Positions 1 to 9,044 of a stretch of 64,000 nucleotides of DNA are shown one piece after another; within the stretch, counting starts at the first letter, position 1, and each line of letters opens with the position of its first letter. A program made the translations under genes and the position numbers. Origin of the DNA: Alitta virens (taxonomy: Eukaryota; Annelida; Polychaeta; Phyllodocida; Nereididae). The stretch covers positions 311,001 to 375,000 of the forward strand of contig OW028577.1 of NCBI GenBank assembly GCA_932294295.1. Reading direction: 5' to 3'. The notes under the pieces were generated by a model. That model saw only the letters and a program-made list of their open reading frames with translations. It was not told the DNA's origin and did no database searches.

Positions 1-79
1 CTTGTGCAGAAGTCTGCTCAGAAGCCGGTTCAGGAGCTGCTGGTAGCTCAGAAGCTGGAGGAATATCAACACCGCTTAG
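1..79 (-). CDS. BTB-BACK gene, coding exon 6, cut by the window edge
   Basis: Acceptor tttccag at 80-82; the exon opens LSGVDIPPASELPAAPEP in phase 0 and is rich in Pro, Ala, Glu and Ser. It runs to base 1 with no donor, so it continues outside. Confidence 0.7.
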
Positions 80-2094
80 CTGGAAACAATACCAATACAT
101 TATGAAAAAGAAACATTATAAATATGCTGCATATCAAAACCTGTTTAAACTTGATTTTATTTGTACGAACCTCATCATCAGATAGCTGATCAGGGATAGA
201 CAGACTTCCCTCGAGTTTAATGTGTTCTGCATCAAGTCCACCACTGACCAACAAGGCACCATCTTTTGGCTAGAAATGACACCAGTACACATTATAAGTT
301 TGGTAAAGTTTGGTAAACATATACCTTCACTTTTAAACTTTGATTCACATACCTCATCATCAGACAGCTCAGGGTCAGATTGATCGCCATTGAATTTGGT
401 GCATTCCGCATCAAGTTCGTTCATGACCAAAACAGGTAAATTTCCAACTGAAATCTTTTGTCCAGGCACTGGTGCAGGAGCCAACACCACAGTTTCTGGG
501 ACATCAGGGTCTTCTAGCTGGAAACATCAATACACGTATTAAAGAAAAGTTCGGTAAAAATTGGTAAATATGCTTTCAATTAAAAAATTTGATTCAAACC
601 GTACGAACCTCATCATCAGAGAGCTCAGTGTCAGAATCACTCTTGACATCAAGCGACTGCTCACAACTTGAAGGGCCGTTGTTGGTGGATTGAAGTTCAA
701 GTTCAGCAGAAGGATTGTCTCTTTCTGCCATCTGTAATGCCAAAGTTTCCATGTTCAACAAACTATTTTTCCAACTATTTTACATTTTATAAAAATTATG
801 AAGCATAAGCATGCCCCGCGCGAGCCCTTGCGAGATACTAGATAGGGACAGTGGGAATAGACCTAATCTGAGATATTTATTACCTGCACTTGAGCATCTT
901 TAAGCGCGATCTCTAGAATCACCAAGAAACTGCCACCCTTCGGTCCAGTTTGATTCTTCCTGGTAAACAGCTGGGCAAGGGCATAGCTGCAATGAATAAA
1001 CAACAAGGTCAATATTACTTAATAAGGATGTATACATATGGTATGCATATTTTCTGCAAATTTAGAACCCATCTTATCTTATCTGTCTTAAGTATGCCTC
1101 ACCACAATGCTCTTGCATTGTTGAATTTCACAAGCCTGGCTTTAATTCTGGTGCACATGAGGATCAATCCTGGTGACCCCTTGGGGAGACGAATGCAACT
1201 CAAGACTTGCACGACGTGATGACTCTCGTCCAGGCAATGGTCTAGCCAGAATTCTGCTGCTTTTAGGACAGAAATTTCTGATTTCACTTGAATTCTGTCA
1301 TCAGAAAGGAGTGCAGTCACCAGAGAAGAACTGGACATCAAAAACGACTCGGTCTGTACAACTTTCTCGAAGTTTTCACAGATAAAACGCCAGACCTGTG
1401 ACGTCAAAATATTAGCGTCATAGTGTCTGCAAATGACGTAGTACAGCAAAGCGTTTTCAGTTGTGAAGTGGCTCAAATATTCCATGCAAATGTCTTGAAG
1501 AATTTTGATGTCCAGTTTCAAACTGCACCTCAGGAAATCACCGATATTGTCATCATTCAGGAGAATGTCTTCGGTGTAAAGGAATTTCAGTATTTCCCTG
1601 ACTCGCTGTGACGTCATGCCTTGCAGGTCAATGACCACAGGCTGCAGGGTTTCTGCCAAGGCAGCCGAAAGCGGGTTGCTGTAGGCCATTAATGTCAGTT
1701 TGTGGGCAAAAACAGGCTTGTCCGCTGTCAAGATCTTGACGTCCAGCAATTTTTGGTTGTCAAATAATTTGCACAAAACGTCCATGACTCTTCTGGCAGC
1801 TGAAATCTCGAGAAATTCATCTCCAGATCCCTTGATCATGACTCCGCCGAGTGCCATTTGGCGTTGAAAGTATGAACCATCGTTCACACCAGTTTTGCGA
1901 ACTTCTGGTCCATTTTTCTGACCTCCCACTTCAGGCGATGTTTTTCCAAAGCCTTTGGCTGCAGAAGCTCCCAGATGAAGCCCTTGGTCAAAGATTTTCG
2001 GCGATTTTTCGTGCTCAAAATCAGCACAAACTGGCGCCGCCATTTTCCGGTTAATTTTTGCAGTTGGATAGCGAGAAGCTATACCGATATCCAT
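1..2094 (-). CDS. BTB/POZ-BACK domain protein with acidic tandem-exon tail (3' end beyond window)
   Basis: Reconstructed minus-strand gene, join(<1..79, 171..269, 353..517, 609..731, 884..986, 1103..2094); all introns are GT-AG and all joins keep frame. The first exon gives about 330 residues: a low-complexity N-terminus (1-100), a BTB/POZ fold (about 101-205, with LLDVKI, VFAHKLTLMA and the REILKFLYTED segment) and a BACK-like helical region (about 210-310). BTB-BACK proteins dimerise and often act as Cul3 ubiquitin-ligase adaptors; no kelch repeats follow within the window. Instead come small exons, three of which end in L-S-D-D-E, giving a disordered acidic tail. The start is the ATG at 2094, preceded by an in-frame TGA. 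The gene continues off the left edge, so total length is unknown. Domain call is firm; substrate or partner cannot be inferred. Confidence 0.85.
171..269 (-). CDS. BTB-BACK gene, coding exon 5 (LSDDE module)
   Basis: 99 bases, phase 0 on both sides. It ends DQLSDDE at the donor gatgag|gttcgtac. Its internal LDAEHIKLEG matches the previous module, so the two exons look like duplicates of one ancestor. Confidence 0.8.
353..517 (-). CDS. BTB-BACK gene, coding exon 4 (LSDDE module)
   Basis: 165 bases, phase 0 on both sides, acceptor tttccag at 518-520 and donor at 351-352. It contains a MNELDAECTKFNG segment similar to GGLDAEHIKLEG of the next exon, and ends DPELSDDE. Confidence 0.8.
609..731 (-). 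CDS. BTB-BACK gene, coding exon 3 (LSDDE module)
   Basis: 123 bases, phase 0 on both sides. The peptide begins MAERDNPSAEL and ends DTELSDDE right at the donor. The donor context (gatgag|gttcgtac) is identical to that of the exon at 171-269. Confidence 0.8.
884..986 (-). CDS. BTB-BACK gene, coding exon 2
   Basis: 103 bases, from a cag acceptor at 987-989 to a gt donor at 882-883. The first base completes a Cys codon from exon 1. The peptide starts CYALAQLFTRK and ends KDAQVQ in phase 0. Confidence 0.8.
1103..2094 (-). CDS. BTB-BACK gene, coding exon 1
   Basis: Begins at the ATG at 2094 and ends in phase 2 at a strong donor (GTG|gtgagg) at 1103/1102. It holds the complete BTB and BACK homology. 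Without splicing the frame meets a TGA only one base after the donor, which supports the splice. Confidence 0.85.
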
Positions 2095-3561
2095 GATGAA
2101 CACAGACAAAATCTGTCATCCAAAGTCAACGACTCAAAATGCTCTCGTCCGCACAATTGAGAACAATAGACAATGGGACCTCGTTCTGGATCGTCACCTT
2201 GACGACACCTAGATACGTGCCTTACAACGGCTTGAAGCCCTCTGGTGGTAGGGTTTTAGATCATGTGGCGGGAAATTAATGACAGCAAGACAAGACGATT
2301 ATTAATTTTGAAACATGATCTTGCTGTTTGACCTGACAATTTACAACCATAGCAAACTGCATGAGCTGTGGTTGATGTTGGTAAACGCAACAAATACATG
2401 ATTGAATGAACGAATTTTATAGAGACATGTAGACTGTAGAGGTTACAAAAATGCAGAATTAGCTAATTGATTATACTTTGAGATTCTAGATTTAGAAACC
2501 TATAGATTAATACAATGAAATAATGGGAATTTTATATATAAAAAGTAAAAAAAAAGAAAAGAAGATAAACAATGCTGGTTTTTCTTTCTTTCTTTCTTTG
2601 AATTTGCCTCTACTAGCCCTCTAGTGTCTTCTACCAATAAACCAAATTGAGCGGAATATTGACCGAGATTTTTAATCCGCGCTGATGTAGTTAATCAGTC
2701 TGTTGGACTCCTGCATGCAACTCCGTGGGCAACCCAGTGGGCTCTGGAGTCAAGTTCAGTTGATGCAGTAGCTTTGAATTCAATGTCTTAGCGAATTGAC
2801 TAAGGTGTGATAGAAGTTGCAGTAGCCTAAAAACAATGTTCAGATGCAGGTAAGTCAATGTTATTATATTTGAAAAATATGAATATAAAATGTCTGTTTG
2901 ATTATTCACAAGAAAGATAGGTCATATTTAAACAGGATTTTTCGAGTGGAGTACAGCTGCAGGTGAAGCAACTTGAAGTTTTGTTGAAATTTCATTGTTT
3001 GTTTTAAATCAATGTAGAAATTTAAATCTGTAGATGCAGTGTTGAGTTTTCTTATTAAATTCCACAGAAGCCTCAAAGAAGCCATCTGTGACAAGGTCAC
3101 AAGTAAAAACTAAACCTCCCACCCTAAACTGAATTTTATTTTTGTAATTGAAGGGCAACTCTCAGAATTATGACACTATTTTTCACAATAAGGCGAAATG
3201 TTTAATTTTTTGGGACGTGAAAGCCCAAAAAGAAAAGAAAGAAAGAATACAAAATATGCCAATTTAATTAAAATACCAAATATCAACAATTAAGCCTAGT
3301 ATTCCCTATTAATTCTTTGAGGCATCCTTTTGAGGGAGTAAAACATAATTACTGTGTATTTCCTCTTAGTGGCAAGTGGTTGAGAGATGGCGTCAATTTG
3401 GTGCAATGTTTTCTTAATGCTATTTTAGATTCATGTTTTTTAGGTTACCGTATTTCCATTTAAATTGTCTGTGCTTTAATTATTTGATATTTTCATTCAA
3501 TCCACATAGTATCCCGCCCGTTTTTTAGGCAAATATAATTTATTATTTGTGTATTTTTCAG
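2095..3561. promoter_or_regulatory. Upstream region between the divergent BTB and 3641 genes
   Basis: These 1.47 kb separate two divergently transcribed genes. I see no convincing ORF. At 2266-2275 there is a good E2F-like site (TGGCGGGAAA) about 170 bases upstream of the BTB start. A short CTTT run sits at 2581-2600 and a second AT-rich stretch at 3180-3300. The segment from 2690 to 3100 has weak minus-strand ORFs without domains or coding-like composition. The promoters themselves cannot be pinpointed. Confidence 0.4.
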
Positions 3562-3579
3562 ATTTTCAATAATCGAAAT

Positions 3580-3618
3580 ATGAAGCATAAGAAACCAAAG
3601 GAAAAACAGAAAAATTAG
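3580..3618 (+). promoter_or_regulatory. Short uORF in the leader of the 3641 gene
   Basis: A 12-codon lysine-rich ORF (MKHKKPKEKQKN) ends 22 bases before the main ATG. It lies just after a plausible splice acceptor (gtatttttcag, ending at 3561), so it would be in the leader exon. It could lower translation of the main frame; this is inferred. Confidence 0.35.
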
Positions 3619-3640
3619 GTCAATTCCAGATTGATACATC

Positions 3641-4423
3641 ATGGCTGGTAGACGGCCAGGAAAATCTGGAAACGTCTCAAAGAAACAAAATAATGAAGTC
3701 CATCAAATGAGAAGAACGGCAAACCATGTAAAGTGGAACAGTAAACAGAAAACTATGTCTAACCCCACCATTCAGTATAGTCATGTTAGCAACAGGACGC
3801 ATAAAGTACATCCTTTGTTCATGCGAAAGGCTCCTATTTATAATCCGAGACATGCGAAAAGTTACGAGTTTGTGTACTCCAAAAAAGTGGAGCGGATTTT
3901 CCGCGATTCGGGTGTATGGTCTGCCAGACCTCCTCAGGTGGATAAAATCAACCAACTGGATGCAGAAATCGAGCAGCTGCCAAAAATTATGGAAGACATG
4001 GAATTTATGAAAGTGTTGCGAAAGAAAAAGGTGGCCAAAGTTAAGCTACCCGAAGTGAAAAATTTGGAAAAGATGACAAAATCAGAATTGAGCCAAGATA
4101 TCATACAACAACAAGAAAGTAGTCCACAGGAAGTACAGGAATCAGGGAATAATCAACCGGAAGTAAAAACAGGAAGTACTAAACCAGAAGTGGAAGAAAC
4201 AGGAGTTACACTCCCGGATGTTACCTGTACAGGAAGTGCTTCACAGGAAGTTCCGATTCGGACCGGAAGTAGAGGACAGGAAGTAGAACAGACATTGAGA
4301 ACCAGACAGGATATGAAAGAAAGTAACAATAAAGGAACGAAAAATGTCAATAAACAGAAAACGAAATATTTAAATGTGCCAAATGTGCATAGGTTTGAAA
4401 TGGAAAGAGGACATATGCAGTAA
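3641..4423 (+). CDS. Unrecognised basic protein with degenerate 10-residue repeat, 260 aa
   Basis: An uninterrupted 260-codon frame starts at ATG 3641, with an in-frame TGA 9 bases upstream. The N-terminal 130 residues are Arg/Lys-rich, with a compact conserved-looking stretch around residues 56-100 (HPLFMRKAPIY, then FVYSKKVERIF and SGVWSARPPQV). Residues 160-220 are a repeat of about ten residues, [PQ]-[ED]-V-x-x-T-G, with E/D-V pairs near 163, 173, 182, 192, 202 and 213. The tail is Lys/Asn-rich. No signal peptide, membrane segment or known domain is visible. It may be a single coding exon behind a spliced leader exon. Length, composition and the upstream stop make it very likely real, but I cannot assign a function. 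Confidence 0.7.
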   Translation: MAGRRPGKSGNVSKKQNNEVHQMRRTANHVKWNSKQKTMSNPTIQYSHVSNRTHKVHPLFMRKAPIYNPRHAKSYEFVYSKKVERIFRDSGVWSARPPQVDKINQLDAEIEQLPKIMEDMEFMKVLRKKKVAKVKLPEVKNLEKMTKSELSQDIIQQQESSPQEVQESGNNQPEVKTGSTKPEVEETGVTLPDVTCTGSASQEVPIRTGSRGQEVEQTLRTRQDMKESNNKGTKNVNKQKTKYLNVPNVHRFEMERGHMQ

Positions 4424-4876
4424 TTAATACAATTTTATTTGAAAAATGTAAATGTGCAGTTGTATAATTTGAATTAAGAATTTTGTTGGATCATGGAATC
4501 ATTAAGCTTGAAACTTGATCTCAATACAAACTGCTAATGAAGCTCTTGGTTCTCAGTCAATCTATACAGAACGATAGGGGTCTTTGCTTTTATATAACCC
4601 CCCCCCCCCCCCTCCCCTACTAGGCCTAGAAGATACGTTCAAATCACTTTGGTTTCCCACCAAACTAGCATTCATATTGAGATAGCTCTGCATTAGATCT
4701 AAGGTTTATGGCTTTAATATTGAGGAGGTTATAGTGATGAGGTAGTGTTGGTATATATAGTGTGGACCCCCACTGTCTCATTTTATCAATCAACCTTCCT
4801 GAGCCTTAAAAATTTGCTTTAAATCCCTGTGCGTTATCAGTGTTCATTGTATTTCGTGTTAACCACCTCCAAATGT

Positions 4877-4882
4877 AATAAA
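4877..4882 (+). terminator. Candidate poly(A) signal of the 3641 gene
   Basis: AATAAA about 450 bases after the stop codon; the spacing is reasonable for a 3' UTR, but an AT-rich background gives chance matches. Confidence 0.3.
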
Positions 4883-5049
4883 ATTTTCATGAAAACATAA
4901 TGGTGTTCATTGTAACTAATTGGTAAGTTCTTAATTAAAGGTTTTCTATGGCAGGTCAGTCTGGCCTGGTGCCATCACTTGCTTTGATCAAGACCTTGAA
5001 ATTCACTTGAATTGGTTTTAGTCTAATATAGTATGAACTTTGTCCGTCT

Positions 5050-5205
5050 TTTATATAGTGGTTAGAATCCTGACCATTTTTGCTGAAGGACCTGGGTTTA
5101 AATCTCTGTCACAACTCATAGCATGAAATTGATGGCATGTGTGAAATGCAGACAGCCTTTAAGTTGAAGCTGTTCATGTGGGGTGACTTAAGCTTCAGAC
5201 GAGTT
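5050..5205 (+). repeat. tRNA-derived SINE-like fragment
   Basis: The head resembles a decayed tRNA: an A-box-like TATAGTGGTTAG near 5057 and a B-box-like GGGTTTAAATC near 5095, 38 bases apart, followed by a non-tRNA body. It is not a functional tRNA because the arms do not pair cleanly. Confidence 0.45.
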
Positions 5206-5396
5206 GCATTCAAAATATTTTGGAAAAACCGACACAATACTTAATTTTTGAAATTCGAATAAAATTCATCAGTAAGTATTATAATATCTCATAGAAACAT
5301 AGAACATACATTTTTCACAGAATTGTTTGGTCCACAAAGAAATAATTTCAATTTGGAGTTATTATAAATCTTAATGTTGTAATTCACTTGAATTAT

Positions 5397-5928
5397 TTAC
5401 TGGTCTTGTGAAGTTCTTTCATTTTGCGAGTATCTCTCAAGGGCCTTGATATCTTGTCTGTGATTGGACAAGTTCTGGGTCAGAATCCTGTGCTGTCTTT
5501 TGAGCAAATACATTTGGTAGGACAGGTCATTTCTGTGGGAAAATAAAGTCGGTGAAATGAGTGATTTATTTGTGGAAATGGGTCTTTGAATGTAGTATGT
5601 TGTTTTGACCTTGCTCACTAGATGTCCTCCATGTTGCAACAGCGACCTCTGTCGTGCCCTGGAACAGTCATTGACCGGAAGTGAGTCACGTAATTTCCAC
5701 TGATTTTGACGTATCGTCTGCACCAATTTTGTTTGGTGTCTAGAAGGCAAGACATGTGTCACTTCTGATGAAAAATTCCCATTTTGGCCATGACCTATGA
5801 AAATATTGGTAGACAGGCCATTCCCTGCCTTTCTCCCATATTTAACGACATAATCATCTCCATGCTTAAAAGTGTCATTTCCGGGTTTTAATGGAGGTAA
5901 CTTTATTCCTTGTTTTTGTGGCATGAGA
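5397..5928 (-). CDS. Unrecognised basic protein, terminal exon (175 aa from ATG 5924)
   Basis: A plausible acceptor (tttattttag) at 5929-5931 opens an exon, and four bases later ATG 5924 starts a 175-residue frame ending at TAA 5397-5399. The part of the open frame upstream of the acceptor is very hydrophobic and AT-rich and is probably intron. The protein is Arg/Lys/Gln/His-rich with no membrane segment: it begins MPQKQGIKLPPLKPG and ends in a charged helix-like segment (YQMYLLKRQHRIL). If an upstream coding exon exists, the frame may extend beyond this ATG. No family recognised. Confidence 0.55.
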
Positions 5929-6177
5929 CTAAAATAAAGATAAATAATAATTCTAATATAGATCCACAGCGTAACAAACGAGTATAGCAACTCACGGATC
6001 CAAGAAATCTTTTATTGACCCAAATCATAGACTAGTATTACGTATTTAGGCAGCTTATGAATTAGTCATATAGGCCAATAACCTTTTCTTATTGAATAGT
6101 ATTTAAATCAGCCAGTTGACAGAATTTAAATCCTGAGGTATATTTATTTGTATTAAATATCTCGTGTAACGTGAAAG

Positions 6178-6196
6178 TAGAGATAGAAAGATAGAT

Positions 6197-6247
<51 letters not shown>

Positions 6248-6305
6248 CAGATAGATAGATAGATAGGTAGGTTGGTGGGTGGGTAGGTAGGTAGGTAGGT
6301 AGATT
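6178..6305. repeat. GATA/GGTA microsatellite
   Basis: Compound run of GATA units passing into GGTA/GGTG units, about 125 bases. Confidence 0.9.
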
Positions 6306-7171
6306 GATTGACTGATTTATTTATTGATTAAATATAACGTTGCTCATTTTTGCCATTTTTGAATCAATAAACAATTGAAATATAATGAAAATAGAAAATT
6401 TTGAAGCATGTAAGTAATTTTATTGATGGACAGACAAACATACGTATTCATAATTTCTAAAGGCGTGGGATTTATTATGGTCTTAAAACCTCAGTGGAAT
6501 TAGTCAAGGCTCACTGAGCACCATTAATGAACTAAGTTTGTGCAGGATCAATATAATCTCTATTGATTGATCTATTGATTGAGAAATACAAAACTGGCCG
6601 AGAAATTCTTCGATATAGATCTCATTATTAAATAAATTTTAGACCCCCAGCAGAGGAGAGTGATATTATGGGCATACTCAACATGGTGGAAATTCAACAC
6701 ATTATATTATGGATATTTAAATCTAAAACACTGGAATATATTTATTTTATAGATATAACTGGCTACTAATCTGCCAGATACGTGCCAATTAATTAAGTCT
6801 ATTGATCATGTCAGGAATTGGATATAAAGATTGTCTGTTTTAATCAGCTAAAAGTTAGTTTGGCAACTGTTTTTGACCAGATAACACAAAAAGCCCCATG
6901 TTGTTTTGACCTTAAGAGTCATACCATTAATTCTCGTGGATTGCACAATCTGAAGAGAATATCCACCCATGGGAACTGCAGACTGCTTTGGTTTCTCATC
7001 AATTATTCCATTAACAAGATTGGATACACTTTCTCAAGAACGTTTGCCAAAGGATGAAAAACTGCATTTCAACCTTAAGATAGAGGCCCACGAGACCTCT
7101 TCGATCGCGGGGTGAGATAAACACATTTAAGTCGCATGACGACAAGGATCTGATCAGTTTTAATTAAACTC

Positions 7172-7189
7172 ATGAAAGCAAATCCATAG
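7172..7189 (+). promoter_or_regulatory. Short uORF ending two bases before the 7192 start
   Basis: ATG AAA GCA AAT CCA TAG: a five-codon upstream ORF whose stop lies two bases before the main ATG, close enough for termination-reinitiation. Whether it is in the mature transcript is not known. Confidence 0.3.
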
Positions 7190-7191
7190 CC

Positions 7192-7923
7192 ATGACTGGG
7201 GTGGATAAGGAGGTGGATAAGCAACGATCCGCAATCAAATCGATGGTCAGAAAGAACGTGGATTCCACAGTAGGAACTGGTGGTCCCCTTTCGCCGAATA
7301 AGTCGCCCCACAAGCTGCTCACGAAAGGGCCAGTGCTGTCACCGATTAAACGACCAATGGAGTCATCAGAGTCACCAGAAAAAGAAGATAGGAGCATGTC
7401 ACCTCCTCCAAAACAGAAAAGTCGACAAGCCATCCAACGTCGGAAGTCAAGTAGTGACTCAGTCGAAATGACTAATCTGCTCGAAATCCAATCGGAAGCG
7501 ACGTCAGTAGACGACAAAGATGACGCTTATGATGATGACCTTGGTATCACAAGATGGGTCAACAGGGAGTTCGTTTACTCTTTTGAAGTCGAGGAGGCCA
7601 TTAAGAAGATGCGCGAAAGAAGAGACCGTAAAAGACAATTCAACCAAACAGACGTTCACATCTTTAACCTTCCGCAAATCATAGAAACTGGAACTCCTCG
7701 TATTCCTTTTACACCTTCCATCCACAAGGACCTTTCAAACTTTAATCTTCCTGAAGCGGTGTCATTAGAAAGATTAAAGAAAGCTAAGAAGAAGAAGAAG
7801 CAATACACGGAAGATGAGTTCGGGGTTTACCTCAATACATGGCAGACACCCAATCTCGGAGTCAATCCGACGGTGATTCCTGTAAATTCAAAGTTATTTA
7901 GGACACAAGATGATGATGACTGA
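7192..7923 (+). CDS. Unrecognised nuclear-looking protein with four S-P-x-K sites, 243 aa
   Basis: A 243-codon frame starts at ATG 7192 (context ATAGCCATGA), with an in-frame TAA 24 bases upstream. The N-terminal third is disordered and basic, with four minimal CDK-type sites S-P-x-K at residues 34, 38, 50 and 61 and a further S-P-P near 70. Residues 106-117 are acidic (DDKDDAYDDD). A charged helix (about 130-150, VEEAIKKMRERRDRKRQ) follows, then a Pro/Ile segment, a lysine patch (about 196-203) that could be a nuclear localisation signal, and a C-terminal run of Asp. No catalytic domain is visible. Composition suggests a cell-cycle-phosphorylated nuclear or cytoskeletal factor, which is inference only. 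Confidence 0.75.
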   Translation: MTGVDKEVDKQRSAIKSMVRKNVDSTVGTGGPLSPNKSPHKLLTKGPVLSPIKRPMESSESPEKEDRSMSPPPKQKSRQAIQRRKSSSDSVEMTNLLEIQSEATSVDDKDDAYDDDLGITRWVNREFVYSFEVEEAIKKMRERRDRKRQFNQTDVHIFNLPQIIETGTPRIPFTPSIHKDLSNFNLPEAVSLERLKKAKKKKKQYTEDEFGVYLNTWQTPNLGVNPTVIPVNSKLFRTQDDDD

Positions 7924-7932
7924 GGTATTTCC

Positions 7933-7938
7933 AATAAA
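7933..7938 (+). terminator. Candidate poly(A) signal of the 7192 gene
   Basis: AATAAA 10 bases beyond the TGA. It would imply an unusually short 3' UTR; a more distal signal remains possible. Confidence 0.35.
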
Positions 7939-8193
7939 TTAAGTCATAAACTATTACAGTAGTAATTTTACTGCTATTCTGGTCATTTATGGCCATTGCC
8001 ATTGACCAATATGTAATTAATTATTACTCATAGGTAACTAAGTTATCACTTTCTTTTAAGAGTTGCTTTCAATTTCGTGCTTAATTTTCAAACACATTTG
8101 GAATACACGTGATTTGGACACCTTATGTTATCCAATTTTCGTTAGAAATCTATAATTTTATAAAAAAAAAAAGGCTAGAATCTGCGTATTGAA

Positions 8194-8199
8194 TTTATT
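8194..8199 (-). terminator. Candidate poly(A) signal of the ClC gene
   Basis: TTTATT on the plus strand, AATAAA on the gene's strand. It is a canonical hexamer, but the region is AT-rich. Confidence 0.25.
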
Positions 8200-8945
8200 C
8201 AGTGATTTTGCAATGAAACTGCAGAATAAGTTCATTCCACATATGAAATACGGTGTACAAATATTTACATCAATATTCATATTCAATTAATTTATCCACT
8301 GATTACATAGTATCAAAGTGTTGGATACATACATCACCAAGTACAACCTTAGCAATATAATTTCCATTGTGAATGTGAGGTAAAAATTGCATATATTAAT
8401 TGAGTTGACATGTGATTTCGAAACATAATTAACAACATGATTATATGTACAAATAAAATCTGCAATGTATATAACAATATTTGTGTTCTAATATGTACAG
8501 GTGAATATTATATAATAATCCTAGAATTATACAATAAAATAAACCCAACACAGTGCGGTGTTCGTCTTAATTAAAATTTGTGCAATATAAAATACAATTA
8601 ATTAATAAAATCTAACATAATAGCAGTTATAATAGGAATGTCATAAATTGAATAATGTGACAAGATATTTGGCTGACGAAATATTGGTGCTATCACAGTA
8701 AATACAAAAAATCGTTATAATACATAATATTGACAATCCCTGCTGGTGTCTAGAGCTAAAATTATAAAGAAATTTGATAAAAAGGGAGTTGCAAAGGAGT
8801 CTATTCGTTTTAGAGTCCTTAAAATCGAGTTGCAATTCGCCACCTGGTGTTTATAATGCCAGTGACTATTGCTCCCCCTGGTGTTTTTGACACTCCCCCT
8901 AGCTGCATAGATACAATGAAGTTTGTTTTACTTGGAAATGTTGAT

Positions 8946-9044
8946 CTAATGATCAAAAACTTCTAGTTCCTCCAGTTTAAACTGCCCCTTCACACTTTCC
9001 TCACGGAATCGAGCGAGGTTTATTCGAGTTATAATCCCAGCAAC
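8946..9044 (-). CDS. CLCN7-like: ClC exon 23, C-terminus and stop
   Basis: 99 bases including [20 protein letters not shown] then a short acidic tail ending EVFDH. The stop sits at the expected distance after CBS2. Confidence 0.95.
   Translation of the reverse strand, partial: VAGIITRINLARFREESVKGQFKLEELEVFDH

Larger units (their letters stand above)
4424..5396. other. 3' flank between the convergent 3641 and 5397 genes
   Basis: Contains a candidate poly(A) signal AATAAA at 4877-4882 for the plus-strand gene, a C-run at about 4600-4611 and a tRNA-derived SINE-like piece at about 5050-5200. No gene seen. Confidence 0.5.
5929..7191. other. Intergenic region with GATA microsatellite
   Basis: AT-rich. 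Holds a (GATA)n/(GGTA)n tract at about 6178-6305, followed by ATTG-type repeats to about 6330. No supported gene; the plus-strand frame at 6818-7057 has neither domain nor coding look. Confidence 0.5.
7924..8945. other. Convergent 3' region of the 7192 gene and the ClC gene
   Basis: A tail-to-tail interval of about 1 kb, strongly AT-rich. It has AATAAA at 7933-7938 only 10 bases after the plus-strand stop, and the reverse complement of AATAAA at 8194-8199, which would give the ClC transcript a 3' UTR of about 750 bases. No ORF supported. Confidence 0.5.

Noticed and set aside
5929..5990. N-terminal hydrophobic segment (a membrane anchor) for the 5397 protein
   Set aside because: It lies upstream of a good splice acceptor at 5929-5931 and is AT-rich intron-like sequence; the upstream start of the open frame is not an ATG.
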